Source: Campylobacter concisus (GTDB lineage Bacteria; Campylobacterota; Campylobacteria; Campylobacterales; Campylobacteraceae). From it: 64,000 nt of DNA. The notes under the pieces were generated by a model. That model was not told where the DNA came from. It did not search any database and worked only from the letters and a program-made list of their open reading frames with translations. The stretch lies in assembly GCF_003048675.2 (NCBI RefSeq), contig NZ_CP060707.1, forward strand, positions 372,001-436,000. Direction: 5' to 3'. A program made the translations under genes and the position numbers. Shown here in pieces: positions 7,782 to 20,791 of the stretch (positions are counted from its first letter, which is position 1; each line of letters begins with the position of its first letter).

Positions 7782-10538
7782 ATGGACTACAAAGAGACAC
7801 TTTTACTCCCAGAGACAAATTTCCCGATGCGCGGAAATCTCCCACAAAATGAACCACAAAGACTAAAATCATGGTACGAAGAGCGTAAGGTTTATGAAAA
7901 AATGAAGAAAAATCGCCAAAATTCGGTTAAAAACTTCAACATCCACGACGGCCCTCCGTATGCAAACGGCCACCTTCACATCGGCCACGCGTTAAATAAA
8001 ATTTTAAAAGATATCATTACAAAAACGCACTATTTTTACGGCGAAAACGTCCGCTACGTGCCAGGCTGGGACTGCCACGGCTTGCCTATCGAGCAGCAAG
8101 TAGAAGTAAAGCTTGGCGATAAGAAAAAAGAGCTTAGCAAGGTCGAGATCCGGGAGCTTTGCAGGCAGCACGCGAGAGAATTTATAGACATTCAAAGAAA
8201 TGAATTTAAAAGCCTTGGCATCATCGGCGACTTTGAAAATCCATACATGACGATGAAATTTGAGTTTGAGGCTGACATCTACAAAGCGCTTTGCGAGATC
8301 GCTAAAAAGGGGCTTTTAGTAGAGAGAAGCAAGCCAGTTTATTGGAGCTGGGCGGCTAGATCAGCGCTAGCTGAAGCTGAGGTCGAGTACGAGGAAAAAG
8401 AGGACTATTCTATTTATGTAGCCTTTGGTCTTGACAGCGATGCGCTAGAGAAGCTTGGCGTAAAAGAGGCAAGCGCTGTCATATGGACGACCACACCTTG
8501 GACACTTCCAGCAAATCAAGCTATAAGCCTAAATCCAGATGAAAATTATGTCCTAACAGCTGAAAATTTGATCTTTGCAAAGCCACTACTTGAAAGCGTA
8601 GTGCAAAGCGGTCTAAGCAAGGGCGAGATCAAAAAAGAGTTTAAATCAAGCCTGCTTGAAAACGCCCACGCGATAAATCCACTAAACGGCAGAAAGTCGC
8701 GATTTTTACTAGGCGACCACGTCATGATGGACGGCGGTACCGGACTTGTTCATACAGCTCCAGGGCATGGCGAGGACGACTACTACGTATGTTTGAAATA
8801 TGGCTTTAGTGAAATTTTGATGCCAGTTGATGATGGTGGCTGCTACGATGAGAGCTTGAAGCACCACGGACTATTTAGAAGCGACGTGGTAGATGAGTTT
8901 GTCGGTATGCACATCTTTAAAGCAAATGAGAAAATTTTAGAGCTACTTGGCAAAAATTTACTTAGTGTCTCTAAATTTAGACACTCTTATCCATTTTGCT
9001 GGAGAACGCATAAGCCTGTCATTTATAGAGCCACAAAGCAGTGGTTTATAGCTATGGACGAGGCTAAACTAGGTGGTAAAACGCTTAGGCAAACAGCGCT
9101 AAAAGAGCTTGAAAAGGTTAAATTCTACCCAAGCGTAGGCATAAAAAGAATAGGCTCGATGATAGAAAATCGCCCAGACTGGTGTATCTCTCGTCAGCGT
9201 GACTGGGGCGTGCCGATCGCGTTTTTCAGGGATAAAGCGACAAAAGAAGTTATATTTGATAGTGAAATTTTAGACCACATCGCAGGCATTTTCAAAGAAA
9301 AAGGCGCTGATGCGTGGTGGGCGCTAAGCATAGACGAGCTTTTACCAAAGGGCTCAAAATACAAAGCTGAAAATTTAGAAAAAGTGATGGACATCCTTGA
9401 CGTTTGGTTTGATAGCGGCTCGACATGGCATGCTGTCTTACAAAGCGACAACTACGACGCTGGCAAATACCCTGCAAGCATGTATCTAGAGGGCTCAGAC
9501 CAGCACCGCGGCTGGTTTCAAAGCTCGCTTTTAGTAAGCACAGCTGTAAATTCTCACGCACCTTATGAGAGCATACTAACTCACGGCTTTACCGTCGATG
9601 CCAAGGGCGAGAAGATGAGTAAGAGCAAGGGCAACGTCATCGCTCCACAAGACGTGGCCAAAACTCACGGCGTGGAAATTTTACGCCTTTGGGTTGGCAT
9701 GAGTGATTATTCAAGTGATCTAAAAATAAGCGAAGATATATTAAAACAAATAAGCGAGCAATACCGCAAAATCCGCAACACGATCCGCTTTTTACTAGCA
9801 AACGTAAATGACCTTGAGAGCCTAAATACAGAGTTTAACATCCTTGATAAATGGATACTAGCACGCGCTAAAAAGGTCTTTGACGATGCGAGCGCTTGCT
9901 TTAAAAATTATGACTTTTCAAAGGGCTTTAACATCCTTTTAAATTTCCTTTCAGCCGATCTTAGCGGCGTATATCTTGACGTTTGCAAAGATAGACTTTA
10001 CTGCGACGCAAAAGACGCCCCAAGAAGAAGATCAGCTCAAAGCGCAATGGCGATCATCACAAAGGCACTTTTGCCACTCATCGCTCCAACGCTTACTTAC
10101 ACCGTCGATGAGGTGATGGACTACGCTCCAAAGATCATCAAAGACGACGCAAAAGACGCGTTTGATCTAGTCTATGAGCCAATCATTTTTGACCTTAGCT
10201 TTGAAGATGAGATACTTTTTGCCAGCAGGGAGAAATTTAACGAGATCGTGGATGTTCTTAAAAAGGACAAAAAGATAAAATCAACTCTAGAGCTAAGCTT
10301 AGAGACCACAAACCACAGCATCACAGGCTACGACGAGCGCGAAGTGGCTGATCTTTATATGGTAAGCTCAGTTAGGCCTTATGATGATAGCGAGCCATTA
10401 GCTGAGTTTGAGCTAGAGGGCGATAAATTTAAGATCATAGCAAGCAACCTTCACAAATGCCCAAGATGCTGGAAATTTAACGCTAGCAAAGAAGACGCGC
10501 TATGCCCAAGATGTGAAGAAGTCATAAGTGCTAAGTGA
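7782..10538 (+). CDS. ileS: Isoleucyl-tRNA synthetase
   Basis: A full-length class Ia synthetase of 918 residues that charges tRNA-Ile. The HIGH signature is in [14 protein letters not shown] (about residues 58-71), the editing (CP1) domain follows with [10 protein letters not shown] and the [15 protein letters not shown] motif, and the KMSKS loop is [10 protein letters not shown] (about 608-617). The C-terminus has the zinc-binding pair CPRCWKF and CPRCEEV typical of bacterial IleS. The gene starts an operon-like run with a small membrane protein, gatA and guaB. Confidence 0.98.
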   Translation: MDYKETLLLPETNFPMRGNLPQNEPQRLKSWYEERKVYEKMKKNRQNSVKNFNIHDGPPYANGHLHIGHALNKILKDIITKTHYFYGENVRYVPGWDCHGLPIEQQVEVKLGDKKKELSKVEIRELCRQHAREFIDIQRNEFKSLGIIGDFENPYMTMKFEFEADIYKALCEIAKKGLLVERSKPVYWSWAARSALAEAEVEYEEKEDYSIYVAFGLDSDALEKLGVKEASAVIWTTTPWTLPANQAISLNPDENYVLTAENLIFAKPLLESVVQSGLSKGEIKKEFKSSLLENAHAINPLNGRKSRFLLGDHVMMDGGTGLVHTAPGHGEDDYYVCLKYGFSEILMPVDDGGCYDESLKHHGLFRSDVVDEFVGMHIFKANEKILELLGKNLLSVSKFRHSYPFCWRTHKPVIYRATKQWFIAMDEAKLGGKTLRQTALKELEKVKFYPSVGIKRIGSMIENRPDWCISRQRDWGVPIAFFRDKATKEVIFDSEILDHIAGIFKEKGADAWWALSIDELLPKGSKYKAENLEKVMDILDVWFDSGSTWHAVLQSDNYDAGKYPASMYLEGSDQHRGWFQSSLLVSTAVNSHAPYESILTHGFTVDAKGEKMSKSKGNVIAPQDVAKTHGVEILRLWVGMSDYSSDLKISEDILKQISEQYRKIRNTIRFLLANVNDLESLNTEFNILDKWILARAKKVFDDASACFKNYDFSKGFNILLNFLSADLSGVYLDVCKDRLYCDAKDAPRRRSAQSAMAIITKALLPLIAPTLTYTVDEVMDYAPKIIKDDAKDAFDLVYEPIIFDLSFEDEILFASREKFNEIVDVLKKDKKIKSTLELSLETTNHSITGYDEREVADLYMVSSVRPYDDSEPLAEFELEGDKFKIIASNLHKCPRCWKFNASKEDALCPRCEEVISAK

Positions 10539-10632
10539 GCCAGTAAGCGCAACTATCATAGTCGCAACGATCGCTGCGGTGGTCGTTGTTAGCTTGTTTG
10601 GCATATTTTTGGTTAATAAATTTAAAGGATAA
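10528..10632 (+). CDS. Small single-pass membrane protein between ileS and gatA
   Basis: A 34-residue frame starting at GTG 10528 inside the last codons of ileS and ending at TAA 10632. The protein is one hydrophobic helix: after a short VLSEPVS comes a run of Ile/Val/Ala/Leu ending in FLVNKFKG, with positive residues at the C-terminus. C. jejuni, as I recall, has a comparable tiny membrane protein gene at the same place between ileS and gatA, which supports this being a real gene. The stop lies 5 nt before the gatA start, so translation is probably coupled. Function unknown. Confidence 0.6.
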   Translation: MLSEPVSATIIVATIAAVVVVSLFGIFLVNKFKG

Positions 10633-10637
10633 AAATA

Positions 10638-13448
<2,811 letters not shown>

Positions 13449-13449
<1 letters not shown>

Positions 13450-14555
13450 TGTTAGACCTGCAAACTAGAACTATTAAATTTAACGAGCCACTCTATCTTG
13501 AGAGTGGCCGTATGCTATCAAATTTCAAGCTTATTTATGAGACTTACGGCACGCTAGATGCTGATAAAAGCAACGTTATCGTGATCTGCCACGCCCTAAC
13601 TGGCTCACACCACGCTGCTGGCACCTACGCAGGCGATGAGAAAGCTGGCTGGTGGGACGGGCTAATAGGCAGCAAAAAGGCGGTTGATACCGATAAATTT
13701 TACGTTATTTGCGTAAATATCTTAGGCTCGTGCTTTGGCTCGACTTCGCCGTTAAGCGTTGATCGAAGTAGCGGCAAAGAGTATAGGCTAAATTTCCCAG
13801 TCCTTGCCATAAGTGACGTGGTAAAGGCGCAGATGAGGCTATTTAGCGAACTTGGCATCACAAGGGCAAGAGCTGTGATAGGCGGCAGTCTTGGCGGTAT
13901 GCAGGCACTTTGCTACGCTATCGAGTTTCCAGAATTTGCGCAAGATATCATAATGCTTGCAAGCACCTATCAGACGAAGCCTTGGGCGATAGCGTTTAAC
14001 AAGATCGCCATCGAAGCCATTTTAAACGATGAAAATTTCAAAAACGGCGAATACGACGTGGAATTTATAAGAAAAAATGGGCTAAAAGGCATGGCTTACG
14101 GCAGGATGGCAGGGCACATCAGCTTCTTAAGCCCTGATAGCATGGATAAAAAATTTGGACGCAACTACGTCGAAACTGACGGCCTTTACGATCTTTTTGG
14201 GCATTTTCAGGTCGATCGCTACATGGAGTATAACGGCTACAACTTCCCAAAGAGGTTTGACCCGCTAAGCTACCTATATATCGTAAAGATGATGAATATC
14301 TTTGACTGCACAAGGCACTACGATAGCCTAAAAGACGCGCTTGCGCCGATCAAAGCAAATTTGCACCTTATCGCATTTAAGGGCGATCTACTCTTTCCGC
14401 CAAGCTGCATGAGAGAAATTTATGACGCACTTTGCGAGATGGGCAGAGAGGCAAAGACAAATTTTATAGAGATAGATAGCAATTACGGCCACGACGCCTT
14501 TTTGGTCGAGATAGAAAAATTTGATGGATATATAAAAAATATATTAAAAGGATAG
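13449..14555 (+). CDS. metX: Homoserine O-acetyltransferase
   Basis: A 368-residue alpha/beta hydrolase of the MetX family, which acylates L-homoserine as the first step to methionine. The nucleophile elbow is GGSLGGMQAL (Ser near 146), the acid is in FKGDLLFPP and the catalytic His is in SNYGHDAFL; the N-terminal CHALTGSHHAAG is also typical. The GTG start at 13449 uses the last base of the guaB TAG. Whether it uses acetyl-CoA or succinyl-CoA cannot be read with certainty from the sequence; acetyl is the usual annotation. Confidence 0.93.
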
Positions 14556-14558
14556 AAA

Positions 14559-14750
14559 ATGGAGCAAAAAGAGCAAAGTTTTGAAGAGAAATTAGCCCTT
14601 GCAGATAAAATTTTAAACGATCTAAACAAAGATGATGTGAGCTTAGAAAACAGCATAAAGCTGCACGAACAGGGCAAAAAACTCTTAAACGAGGCAAGAG
14701 AAATTTTAGAAAACGCAAAACTTAGCATAAAGCAGGTGGATGATGAGTAA
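14559..14750 (+). CDS. xseB: Exodeoxyribonuclease VII small subunit
   Basis: A 63-residue helical protein with the XseB pattern (FEEKLALADKILNDL, then SLENSIKLHEQGKKLL and an acidic end). XseB subunits dock on XseA to form the single-strand exonuclease VII. The gene starts 3 nt after metX and overlaps the following hydrolase-like gene. The large subunit is not in this window. Confidence 0.85.
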   Translation: MEQKEQSFEEKLALADKILNDLNKDDVSLENSIKLHEQGKKLLNEAREILENAKLSIKQVDDE

Positions 14751-15537
14751 AATTTGCGCCCTTCAGCTACCAACGCAGCCCTTAAGCGAGGCGAGGCTTG
14801 ATTATTACCTTAAAATTTGCGCGGACGAAAACGCAAGACTGGTTGTGCTTGGCGAATACGTGCTAAATAGCTTCTTTAAAGAGCTTGCCAGCATGCCAAA
14901 AAGCCTCATAAAAGAGCAGAGCGAGCGCAAAAAAGAGGCACTCTTTGCGATGGCAAAAAAGTATGATCTAAACATCATCGCACCTATCATAAATTTAAAA
15001 GGCAAGGAGATTTTTAAGAGCCTAGCCAAATTTAGCCAAACACAAGTAAAACTATATGACCAGCAAATTCTCATGTCTTATGCACACTGGAACGAGGCGA
15101 AGTTTTTTAGCAACGCAAGCGAGGAGCTAAATTTACCCATCTTTACATACGATAAATTTAAGGTTGGCGTCATGTTTGGTTACGAGGCGCACTTTGACAT
15201 TTGCTGGGCGTATATGAGCGCTAAAAAGGTCGATATCGTGCTTGTGCCAACGGCTTGCACGTTTTTTTCTCAGGCGCGCTGGGAGGAGCTTTTAAAGGTT
15301 AGAGCCTTTACAAACAACCTCTATGTGCTTCGCGTAAATCGCGTGGGGAGCCACAAGAGCGAGGACGAGCAGTGGAGTTTTTACGGCGATTCGATGCTCA
15401 TTAGTCCATTTGGCGAGGTTAAGAACAGGCTTGGTAAAAATGAAGAGATGATGATCGATGAGCTTAGCAAAAAGGAGCTTAGCGAGGCTAGAAGCACCTG
15501 GGGCTTTATGCAGATAGAGGCTAAATTTAAAAGATGA
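14740..15537 (+). CDS. Carbon-nitrogen hydrolase family protein, probable pseudoenzyme
   Basis: A 265-residue nitrilase-fold protein that aligns over the whole domain. The catalytic Glu is recognisable (LGEYVLNS). The usual Lys of the second motif is replaced (KLYDQQILMSYAHW), and the usual C-Y-[DE] of the third motif reads VGVMFGYEAHF, with Gly where the nucleophilic Cys should be. Two of three triad residues thus seem lost, so amidase or nitrilase activity is doubtful even though the rest of the fold is well kept. It overlaps xseB and is followed by tag with a 4-nt overlap. Confidence 0.75.
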   Translation: MMSKICALQLPTQPLSEARLDYYLKICADENARLVVLGEYVLNSFFKELASMPKSLIKEQSERKKEALFAMAKKYDLNIIAPIINLKGKEIFKSLAKFSQTQVKLYDQQILMSYAHWNEAKFFSNASEELNLPIFTYDKFKVGVMFGYEAHFDICWAYMSAKKVDIVLVPTACTFFSQARWEELLKVRAFTNNLYVLRVNRVGSHKSEDEQWSFYGDSMLISPFGEVKNRLGKNEEMMIDELSKKELSEARSTWGFMQIEAKFKR

Positions 15538-16094
15538 AGCGCTGCGCCTGGGCTGAAAAGAGCGAGTTTAGCAGGAGCTATCACGACTTTGAGTGGGGCA
15601 GGGCAGTTAAAGATGATAAGAAATTTTTTGAAATGCTCATTTTAGAGGGCTTTCAAGCGGGTCTTAGCTGGGACTATGTGCTACGAAAAAGAGCTGGGCT
15701 TGCTCAAATTTTAGACGGCTTTGATGCAAAAAAGATCGCTAACTATGACGAGGCAAAGCTTCAAAGCCTTCTAAGTGACGATAGAGCGATCAAAAACCGC
15801 CTTAAAATTTACTCTCTGCCAAAAAATGCCAAGGCTTTTTTAGAGCTTTGTGCTGAGTTTGGCTCGTTTTATAACTACATCTATAAATTTACAAATGGCA
15901 AACGCGTGATAAATGACATAAAAAGCGCCAAAGATATGCCAGCAAGTAGTGAGCTCTCAGAGCGCATCTCAAAAGATATGAAAAAGCGTGGCTTTAAATT
16001 TGTAGGTGCTGTGATCATCTACTCGTTTTTACAAGGCGTTGGCATCATCGATGATCACGAAAATGAGTGCTTTTGTAAAGGAATTTCGGAGTGA
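15534..16094 (+). CDS. tag: DNA-3-methyladenine glycosylase I
   Basis: A 186-residue Tag-type alkylation repair glycosylase. The signature is complete: KRCAWAEKSEF with the zinc Cys at 4, SYHDFEWG with the zinc His at 18, then LILEGFQAGLSWDYVLRKR in the helix-hairpin region. The C-terminal DDHENECFC supplies the remaining His and Cys zinc ligands. It excises 3-methyladenine from DNA. It overlaps the upstream nitrilase-like gene by 4 nt. Confidence 0.94.
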   Translation: MKRCAWAEKSEFSRSYHDFEWGRAVKDDKKFFEMLILEGFQAGLSWDYVLRKRAGLAQILDGFDAKKIANYDEAKLQSLLSDDRAIKNRLKIYSLPKNAKAFLELCAEFGSFYNYIYKFTNGKRVINDIKSAKDMPASSELSERISKDMKKRGFKFVGAVIIYSFLQGVGIIDDHENECFCKGISE

Positions 16095-16097
16095 AAT

Positions 16098-16451
16098 TTG
16101 AAACGAAGCGAGATTGAAAAATATATAAAAGAGAAATTTGACATTTTGGGTGAGCAAATTTTCCCAAAATATCCAAAATTTAGCGTATTTCGTCACAAGA
16201 AAAACAAGAAGTGGTTTGCGCTACTTATGCAGCTAAGCGCTAGCAAGCTAGATCTTGAAAGTGACGAGATGATCGATGTTTTAAATCTAAAATGTAGCCC
16301 TGATCTAGCCATGGTGCTAGTTGATGAGAAGCAAATTTTTAAAGCATATCACATGAATAAAAAGCACTGGATAAGCGTAAATTTAAACTCCAAAATCTCA
16401 CAAAAAACCGTTTTTGACCTGATAGATGAAAGCTTTAGCTTAAGCAAATAA
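16098..16451 (+). CDS. MmcQ/YjbR family protein
   Basis: A 117-residue protein with the MmcQ/YjbR pattern: FRHKKNKKWFALLM, then LNLKCSPDLAMVLVDEKQIFKAYHMNKKHWISV. This family has a double-wing DNA-binding-like fold; its cellular role is not settled. The start is TTG at 16098, 3 nt after tag. The KHWISV and FDLIDESFSL segments near the end match the family well. Confidence 0.8.
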   Translation: MKRSEIEKYIKEKFDILGEQIFPKYPKFSVFRHKKNKKWFALLMQLSASKLDLESDEMIDVLNLKCSPDLAMVLVDEKQIFKAYHMNKKHWISVNLNSKISQKTVFDLIDESFSLSK

Positions 16452-16487
16452 AAGCCATTTTTCAGCCTTAAATTTAGTAGTTTTTGT

Positions 16488-16493
16488 TAAAAT
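16488..16493 (+). promoter_or_regulatory. Candidate extended -10 for murC
   Basis: TGTTAAAAT resembles an extended -10; it lies 24 bp before the TTG start of murC, with AAGGA between. Confidence 0.35.
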
Positions 16494-16516
16494 CACGAAA
16501 AACTTAAGGATAAAAT

Positions 16517-17845
16517 TTGCAAGAGCTAAACAACGAGATCAAAAAAGTCCATTTCATAGGTATCGGCGGCATCGGCATCTCAGCCATTGCTAGATTTTTA
16601 CACGAAAAAGGCCACAAGATAAGCGGCAGCGACATCAAAGAGAGCAAGACGACGCTTGAGCTTCAAAATGAGGGCATCGAGGTCATCACGCCGCACTGCA
16701 AAGAGGCGATAAAAGACCAAGACTTCGTGGTTTATTCAGCTGCGATAAAAGAGGACAACATCGAGCTAGTGGAGGCCAGAAACAAGGGCATAAAGTGCTT
16801 TTCAAGAAAAGAAATTTTGCCTTACGTGCTTGAAGATAAGTGCGTTTTCGCGGTAGCTGGCGCACACGGTAAGAGCACGACTTCAGCGATGCTAGCAAGC
16901 CTCATTGAAGGTTCAGTCATCATCGGCGCCATATCAAAGCAGTTTGGCTCAAATATGCGCTACGCCAAAAGCGACAACGTCGTATTTGAGGCTGATGAGA
17001 GCGATTCTAGCTTTCTAAACTCAAACCCATATCTAGCCATCGTCACCAACGCAGAGCCAGAGCACATGGAGCACTATGACTACGATCTAGCTAAATTTTA
17101 CGCAGCATACAAGGGCTTTTTGGAGCGCGCGAAAGTTAGAGTGATAAACGCTGAGGATGAGTTTTTGAGCACGCTTAAGCTTGATGCGATCAGACTTTAT
17201 CCAAGCAGTGATATCACCGAGCTTACGATGGTTGTAAGGGACTATCAGCCATACACCAGCTTTAACCTTAAAAATTTAGGCAAATTTGAAGCCTTTGGCA
17301 TGGGCGAGCACATCGCTATAGACGCATCTTTGGCAATTTTAGCTGCGATGCACGAGACGCCGCTTAAAGACATAAGAGAAAATTTACTAAATTTTAAAGG
17401 CATCAAAAAGCGTTTTGACATACTTAGCGCAAACAAAAATTTCGTCCTAATAGACGACTACGCACACCATCCAACCGAGATAAAAGCGACACTAAAATCA
17501 GTCTTTGAATACGCCAAAATTTTAGGTATAAACAGCGTCACAGCGATATTTCAGCCACACCGCTACACAAGGCTTAGCACAAATTTACCTGGCTTTAAAG
17601 AGTGCTTTAAGGGCGTTGATGAGCTTGTCATCTTGCCAGTTTATGCAGCTGGAGAAAATCCTATCGAAGTTGATATGAAGAGCGAATTTAGCGAGTATAA
17701 CCCGATCTTTACCGACAAGGTCGAGAGGGTTGAAGAGGGGATAGAATTTACAGATGAATTTGGCGTGAAAAACCGCCTAAGTGACGGCATCGTAGTTGGC
17801 TTTGGAGCGGGCGATATCAGCGTGCAACTAAGAGGCGGATATTAA
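16517..17845 (+). CDS. murC: UDP-N-acetylmuramate--L-alanine ligase
   Basis: A 442-residue Mur ligase that adds L-Ala to UDP-MurNAc. Three domains are visible: the Rossmann start HFIGIGGIGISAIARFL, the ATP loop AGAHGKSTTSAMLASL (about residues 115-130), and the C-terminal DDYAHHPTEI followed by FQPHRYTR. The start is TTG at 16517 with AAGGA upstream. The next gene begins at its stop codon, so it heads a run of murC, two small genes and mutS2. Confidence 0.96.
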   Translation: MQELNNEIKKVHFIGIGGIGISAIARFLHEKGHKISGSDIKESKTTLELQNEGIEVITPHCKEAIKDQDFVVYSAAIKEDNIELVEARNKGIKCFSRKEILPYVLEDKCVFAVAGAHGKSTTSAMLASLIEGSVIIGAISKQFGSNMRYAKSDNVVFEADESDSSFLNSNPYLAIVTNAEPEHMEHYDYDLAKFYAAYKGFLERAKVRVINAEDEFLSTLKLDAIRLYPSSDITELTMVVRDYQPYTSFNLKNLGKFEAFGMGEHIAIDASLAILAAMHETPLKDIRENLLNFKGIKKRFDILSANKNFVLIDDYAHHPTEIKATLKSVFEYAKILGINSVTAIFQPHRYTRLSTNLPGFKECFKGVDELVILPVYAAGENPIEVDMKSEFSEYNPIFTDKVERVEEGIEFTDEFGVKNRLSDGIVVGFGAGDISVQLRGGY

Positions 17846-18162
17846 TGGATCTAAGCAACTTTAAGCCTCAAGATGAAAATGAAATTTTAAAAGAGATAAA
17901 AGAAAAAGAGCTTAGTGAAGAAGAAATTTCAAGCCTTATAAATTTAGGCAAAAAAGATATTTTGATAGCCCTTTCAAGGTCGCAAAAACTAAATAGCACT
18001 CAGATAAAAGAAATGCTGCCAAATGCCCCCTATCTAGCCGTTTGCTTGCTAGTTGAAAAGCAAGATATTAGCGAGGTTAGGGCTGAAATTTTAGAAAAGA
18101 TCAAGCCTCATGCTGAGCTTTACAAAGAGCTCATCGCAAAGTATAAAGGCGTGAAATGGTAA
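17845..18162 (+). CDS. Conserved hypothetical protein between murC and mutS2
   Basis: A 105-residue soluble protein, acidic at the N-terminus and entirely helical in appearance (many Glu, Lys, Leu; ILKEIKEKELSEEEISSL). I recognise no domain. It starts on the last base of murC and overlaps the next gene by 7 nt, so it is translated as part of the murC-mutS2 run. Confidence 0.75.
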   Translation: MDLSNFKPQDENEILKEIKEKELSEEEISSLINLGKKDILIALSRSQKLNSTQIKEMLPNAPYLAVCLLVEKQDISEVRAEILEKIKPHAELYKELIAKYKGVKW

Positions 18163-18500
18163 GAAATTTGATAATAATCGCCGGCGTGATGCTGCTTTTT
18201 GGAGCGATCTGGGCGATAAAAGATGAAAAGATCAGCAAAGGCGTTAAAGTGCTCGTTAGCGCGGTGCTTGTAGCTATCCTTGTTTGCGTTTATTTTTACG
18301 AGCAGAATTTGTCAAAAAACGAGGATGCCATCTCAAAGCTAGTTAGCGATTTTAAACAAGGCAAAACACTAAAATGTGGCGAATACAACGTGAGCGCTGA
18401 GAAATTTAACTACGAATTTGGCACGGCGTCATTTTTGCCAAAACGAGAATTTAGCGATCTCTCAGGCGTTATCGTGCCTATAAAAAGTTGTGAGCAATGA
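18156..18500 (+). CDS. Small two-helix membrane protein
   Basis: A 114-residue protein with two predicted transmembrane helices (about residues 4-20 and 31-49) followed by a mostly soluble C-terminal half containing TLKCGEYNVSAEKFNYE. The position between murC and mutS2 matches a hypothetical membrane protein gene that I recall from C. jejuni. Function unknown. It overlaps its neighbours by 7 and 4 nt. Confidence 0.75.
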   Translation: MVRNLIIIAGVMLLFGAIWAIKDEKISKGVKVLVSAVLVAILVCVYFYEQNLSKNEDAISKLVSDFKQGKTLKCGEYNVSAEKFNYEFGTASFLPKREFSDLSGVIVPIKSCEQ

Positions 18501-20701
18501 CTGAAGAGATATTTTTAAAGCTAGATCTGGGCGAGTATCTGGATAAATTTAACTCCTTTTTAGCAAGGCAAAAACCGCTATTTTTACAAGGTGACAGCAA
18601 AATCCACTTTGAAAACATTAGCGAGCTTTCAAAGTATGATTTTAAGGCACCTGACGAGATAAAAGAGCTTGATGACGCGCTTATGAGACTTAGTAAGCAA
18701 GCAGTGCTTCACATCAGTGAAATTTACGAGTTTGCAAAGATTATTAAGTATTTTTCATATCTAAAAAAGCAAAAATTTGAAGGCAGGCTTGGCGAGTGGA
18801 TCGCAAAGGTAGAAATCCCTGAAGCGATGAGCCAGATGGCAAACAGCTTTGATGAAAACGGCGAGTTTAGCGACAGCGTGGATGAGAGATTTTACGCGAT
18901 AAAGCAGGCTTTTAGCGAGAAAAAGCGCCAGATCGACGCCGAGCTTAAAAAGCTCATCTACTCAAAGCACATCACGCCCTATCTAGTCGATACCCAGACG
19001 CACTACATCAACTCACAAGAGGCACTTTTGGTGCGTGGCGGCTTTAATCACGCCCTAAAAGGCACCGTCATCGCCAGAAGCTCAGGCGGCTACTTCTACG
19101 TCGCACCTGCAAGCACCGAGCGCCTAAAAAAGGAGCAAAGCGAGCTGCTTGATAGAAAAGAGGAGATCATTTTTGAGCACTGCAAGAAATTTAGCCTGCA
19201 GATGAGCAAGAGCCTGCTCTTTTTGAAATTTATAAATAACGCTTTTGATCAGTTTGACGCATATCAAGCGCGCGTAAATTTGGCTAGGTCACGTGACTAT
19301 GAGTTTGTTTTACCAAATAGCTCGCACGTCATAAAGCTTGAGAAATTTGCCCATCCAGCGCTAAAAAACCCAAAGAGTGTGAGTGTGGATTTTAGCAAAA
19401 AGGTGCTTCTCATTACCGGCGTAAATGCTGGCGGTAAGTCGATGCTTTTAAAATCAATCATCTCAGCCACGCTGCTTGCAAAGTATCTGCTGCCTATGCG
19501 TATCGACGCAAACCGCTCAACGATCGGCTCTTTTAAAGAATTTGACGCGATCATAGAAGATCCGCAAAGTGTGAAAAACGACATCTCGACCTTTGCTGGC
19601 AGGATGGTGCATTTTGCAAAGCTTTTTACTAAAAAATCGATCATCATTGGCATCGACGAGATCGAGCTTGGCACCGACTTTGAGGAGGCTGCGAGCTTGT
19701 ATGGCGTCATGATAGAGCGTCTCATCACTCAAGATATCAAAATGATCATCACGACCCACCACAAGCGCCTTGCGATGTTGCTAGCTAAAAACCCAGAGGT
19801 TGAGCTAGTGGCGGCACTTTACGATGAGGCAGCTCAAAGACCTAAATTTGAGTTTTTAAAGGGCACGATCGGCAAGTCTTACGCCTTTGAAACGGCGGCA
19901 AGATACGGCATATCTCAAAATTTAGTGGCGCAGGCAAAGAAAATTTACGGCGAAGATAAAGAGAATTTAAACGAGATCATCACAAAGACGCTAAATTTAC
20001 AAACCAAGCTTGATGAGGGGATAAAAGAGGTCACGGCAAAAGAGGAGCGGCTGGAGCGCTTGCTTGAAGAGCAAAAAGAGCTAAAAGAGAGAAATGAGAT
20101 CAAGCTAAATGCGACTATTTCGCGCCTTGAAAAAGAGTATTATGAAGCGATAAATGCGGCAAAAGCTGTTATAAATTTCAAAGAGATAAAAGATAAACAA
20201 AGGGCGCTAAATGTGGCAAATGAGAAAAAAGCCGCTATCGTTAAGCCTAAGAAAACTGAGCGTGAGAGCCTAAAAGTAGGCGATAGAGTAAAGTATGAAA
20301 ATATAAAAGGCACGGTTTTAAGCATCTCTAAAAATGACGCTATGATCGAGTCAAATGGTATAAATCTGCGCGTGCCACTGGAGCTTTTAAGAAAAAATGG
20401 CAACGAAGTAGTCTTGCCTAAAAAAGGTGGCGTAAGTTTAAGTGTAGATAAGCCAAAAACTGCCTCGCTCTCGCTTGATCTGCACGGCATGAGAGCTGAC
20501 GAGGCGATAGCAAAGCTTGATAAATTTATCTCAGATAGTCTTGTTATGGGATTTGATGAGGTTAGCGTATTTCACGGCATCGGCACTGGCAAGCTCGCTT
20601 TTGCTGTTAAAAATTTCTTAAAAGAGCATCCAAGCGTAAAAGAATTTCATGATGCACCGGCAAATCAAGGCGGATATGGTGCAAAGATCGTTAAACTTTG
20701 A
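18497..20701 (+). CDS. mutS2: Endonuclease MutS2
   Basis: A 734-residue MutS2. The MutS core and ATPase have ITGVNAGGKSMLLKS (Walker A, about 311-325) and IIGIDEIELGTDFEEAASL (Walker B), then a long charged coiled coil (about 480-590). The C-terminal Smr domain carries LDLHGMRADEA and VFHGIGTGKL. MutS2 lacks the mismatch-recognition domain and acts in suppression of recombination and, in some bacteria, in ribosome rescue. It closes the murC run. Confidence 0.94.
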   Translation: MTEEIFLKLDLGEYLDKFNSFLARQKPLFLQGDSKIHFENISELSKYDFKAPDEIKELDDALMRLSKQAVLHISEIYEFAKIIKYFSYLKKQKFEGRLGEWIAKVEIPEAMSQMANSFDENGEFSDSVDERFYAIKQAFSEKKRQIDAELKKLIYSKHITPYLVDTQTHYINSQEALLVRGGFNHALKGTVIARSSGGYFYVAPASTERLKKEQSELLDRKEEIIFEHCKKFSLQMSKSLLFLKFINNAFDQFDAYQARVNLARSRDYEFVLPNSSHVIKLEKFAHPALKNPKSVSVDFSKKVLLITGVNAGGKSMLLKSIISATLLAKYLLPMRIDANRSTIGSFKEFDAIIEDPQSVKNDISTFAGRMVHFAKLFTKKSIIIGIDEIELGTDFEEAASLYGVMIERLITQDIKMIITTHHKRLAMLLAKNPEVELVAALYDEAAQRPKFEFLKGTIGKSYAFETAARYGISQNLVAQAKKIYGEDKENLNEIITKTLNLQTKLDEGIKEVTAKEERLERLLEEQKELKERNEIKLNATISRLEKEYYEAINAAKAVINFKEIKDKQRALNVANEKKAAIVKPKKTERESLKVGDRVKYENIKGTVLSISKNDAMIESNGINLRVPLELLRKNGNEVVLPKKGGVSLSVDKPKTASLSLDLHGMRADEAIAKLDKFISDSLVMGFDEVSVFHGIGTGKLAFAVKNFLKEHPSVKEFHDAPANQGGYGAKIVKL

Positions 20702-20749
20702 GCTAAATTTTTAATTAAAAAATGAAAGAAATTTTTTATTTAGCTTAGA

Positions 20750-20755
20750 TATAAT
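20750..20755 (+). promoter_or_regulatory. -10 box upstream of the GGDEF/EAL gene
   Basis: A perfect TATAAT, 36 bp before the start at 20792. The preceding 45 bp contain an A/T-rich inverted repeat (AGCTAAAT ... ATTTAGCT) that could end mutS2 transcription. Confidence 0.5.
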
Positions 20756-20791
20756 CTATTAGAAAAATTTAAGAAAGGAAGTTTAAACTTT

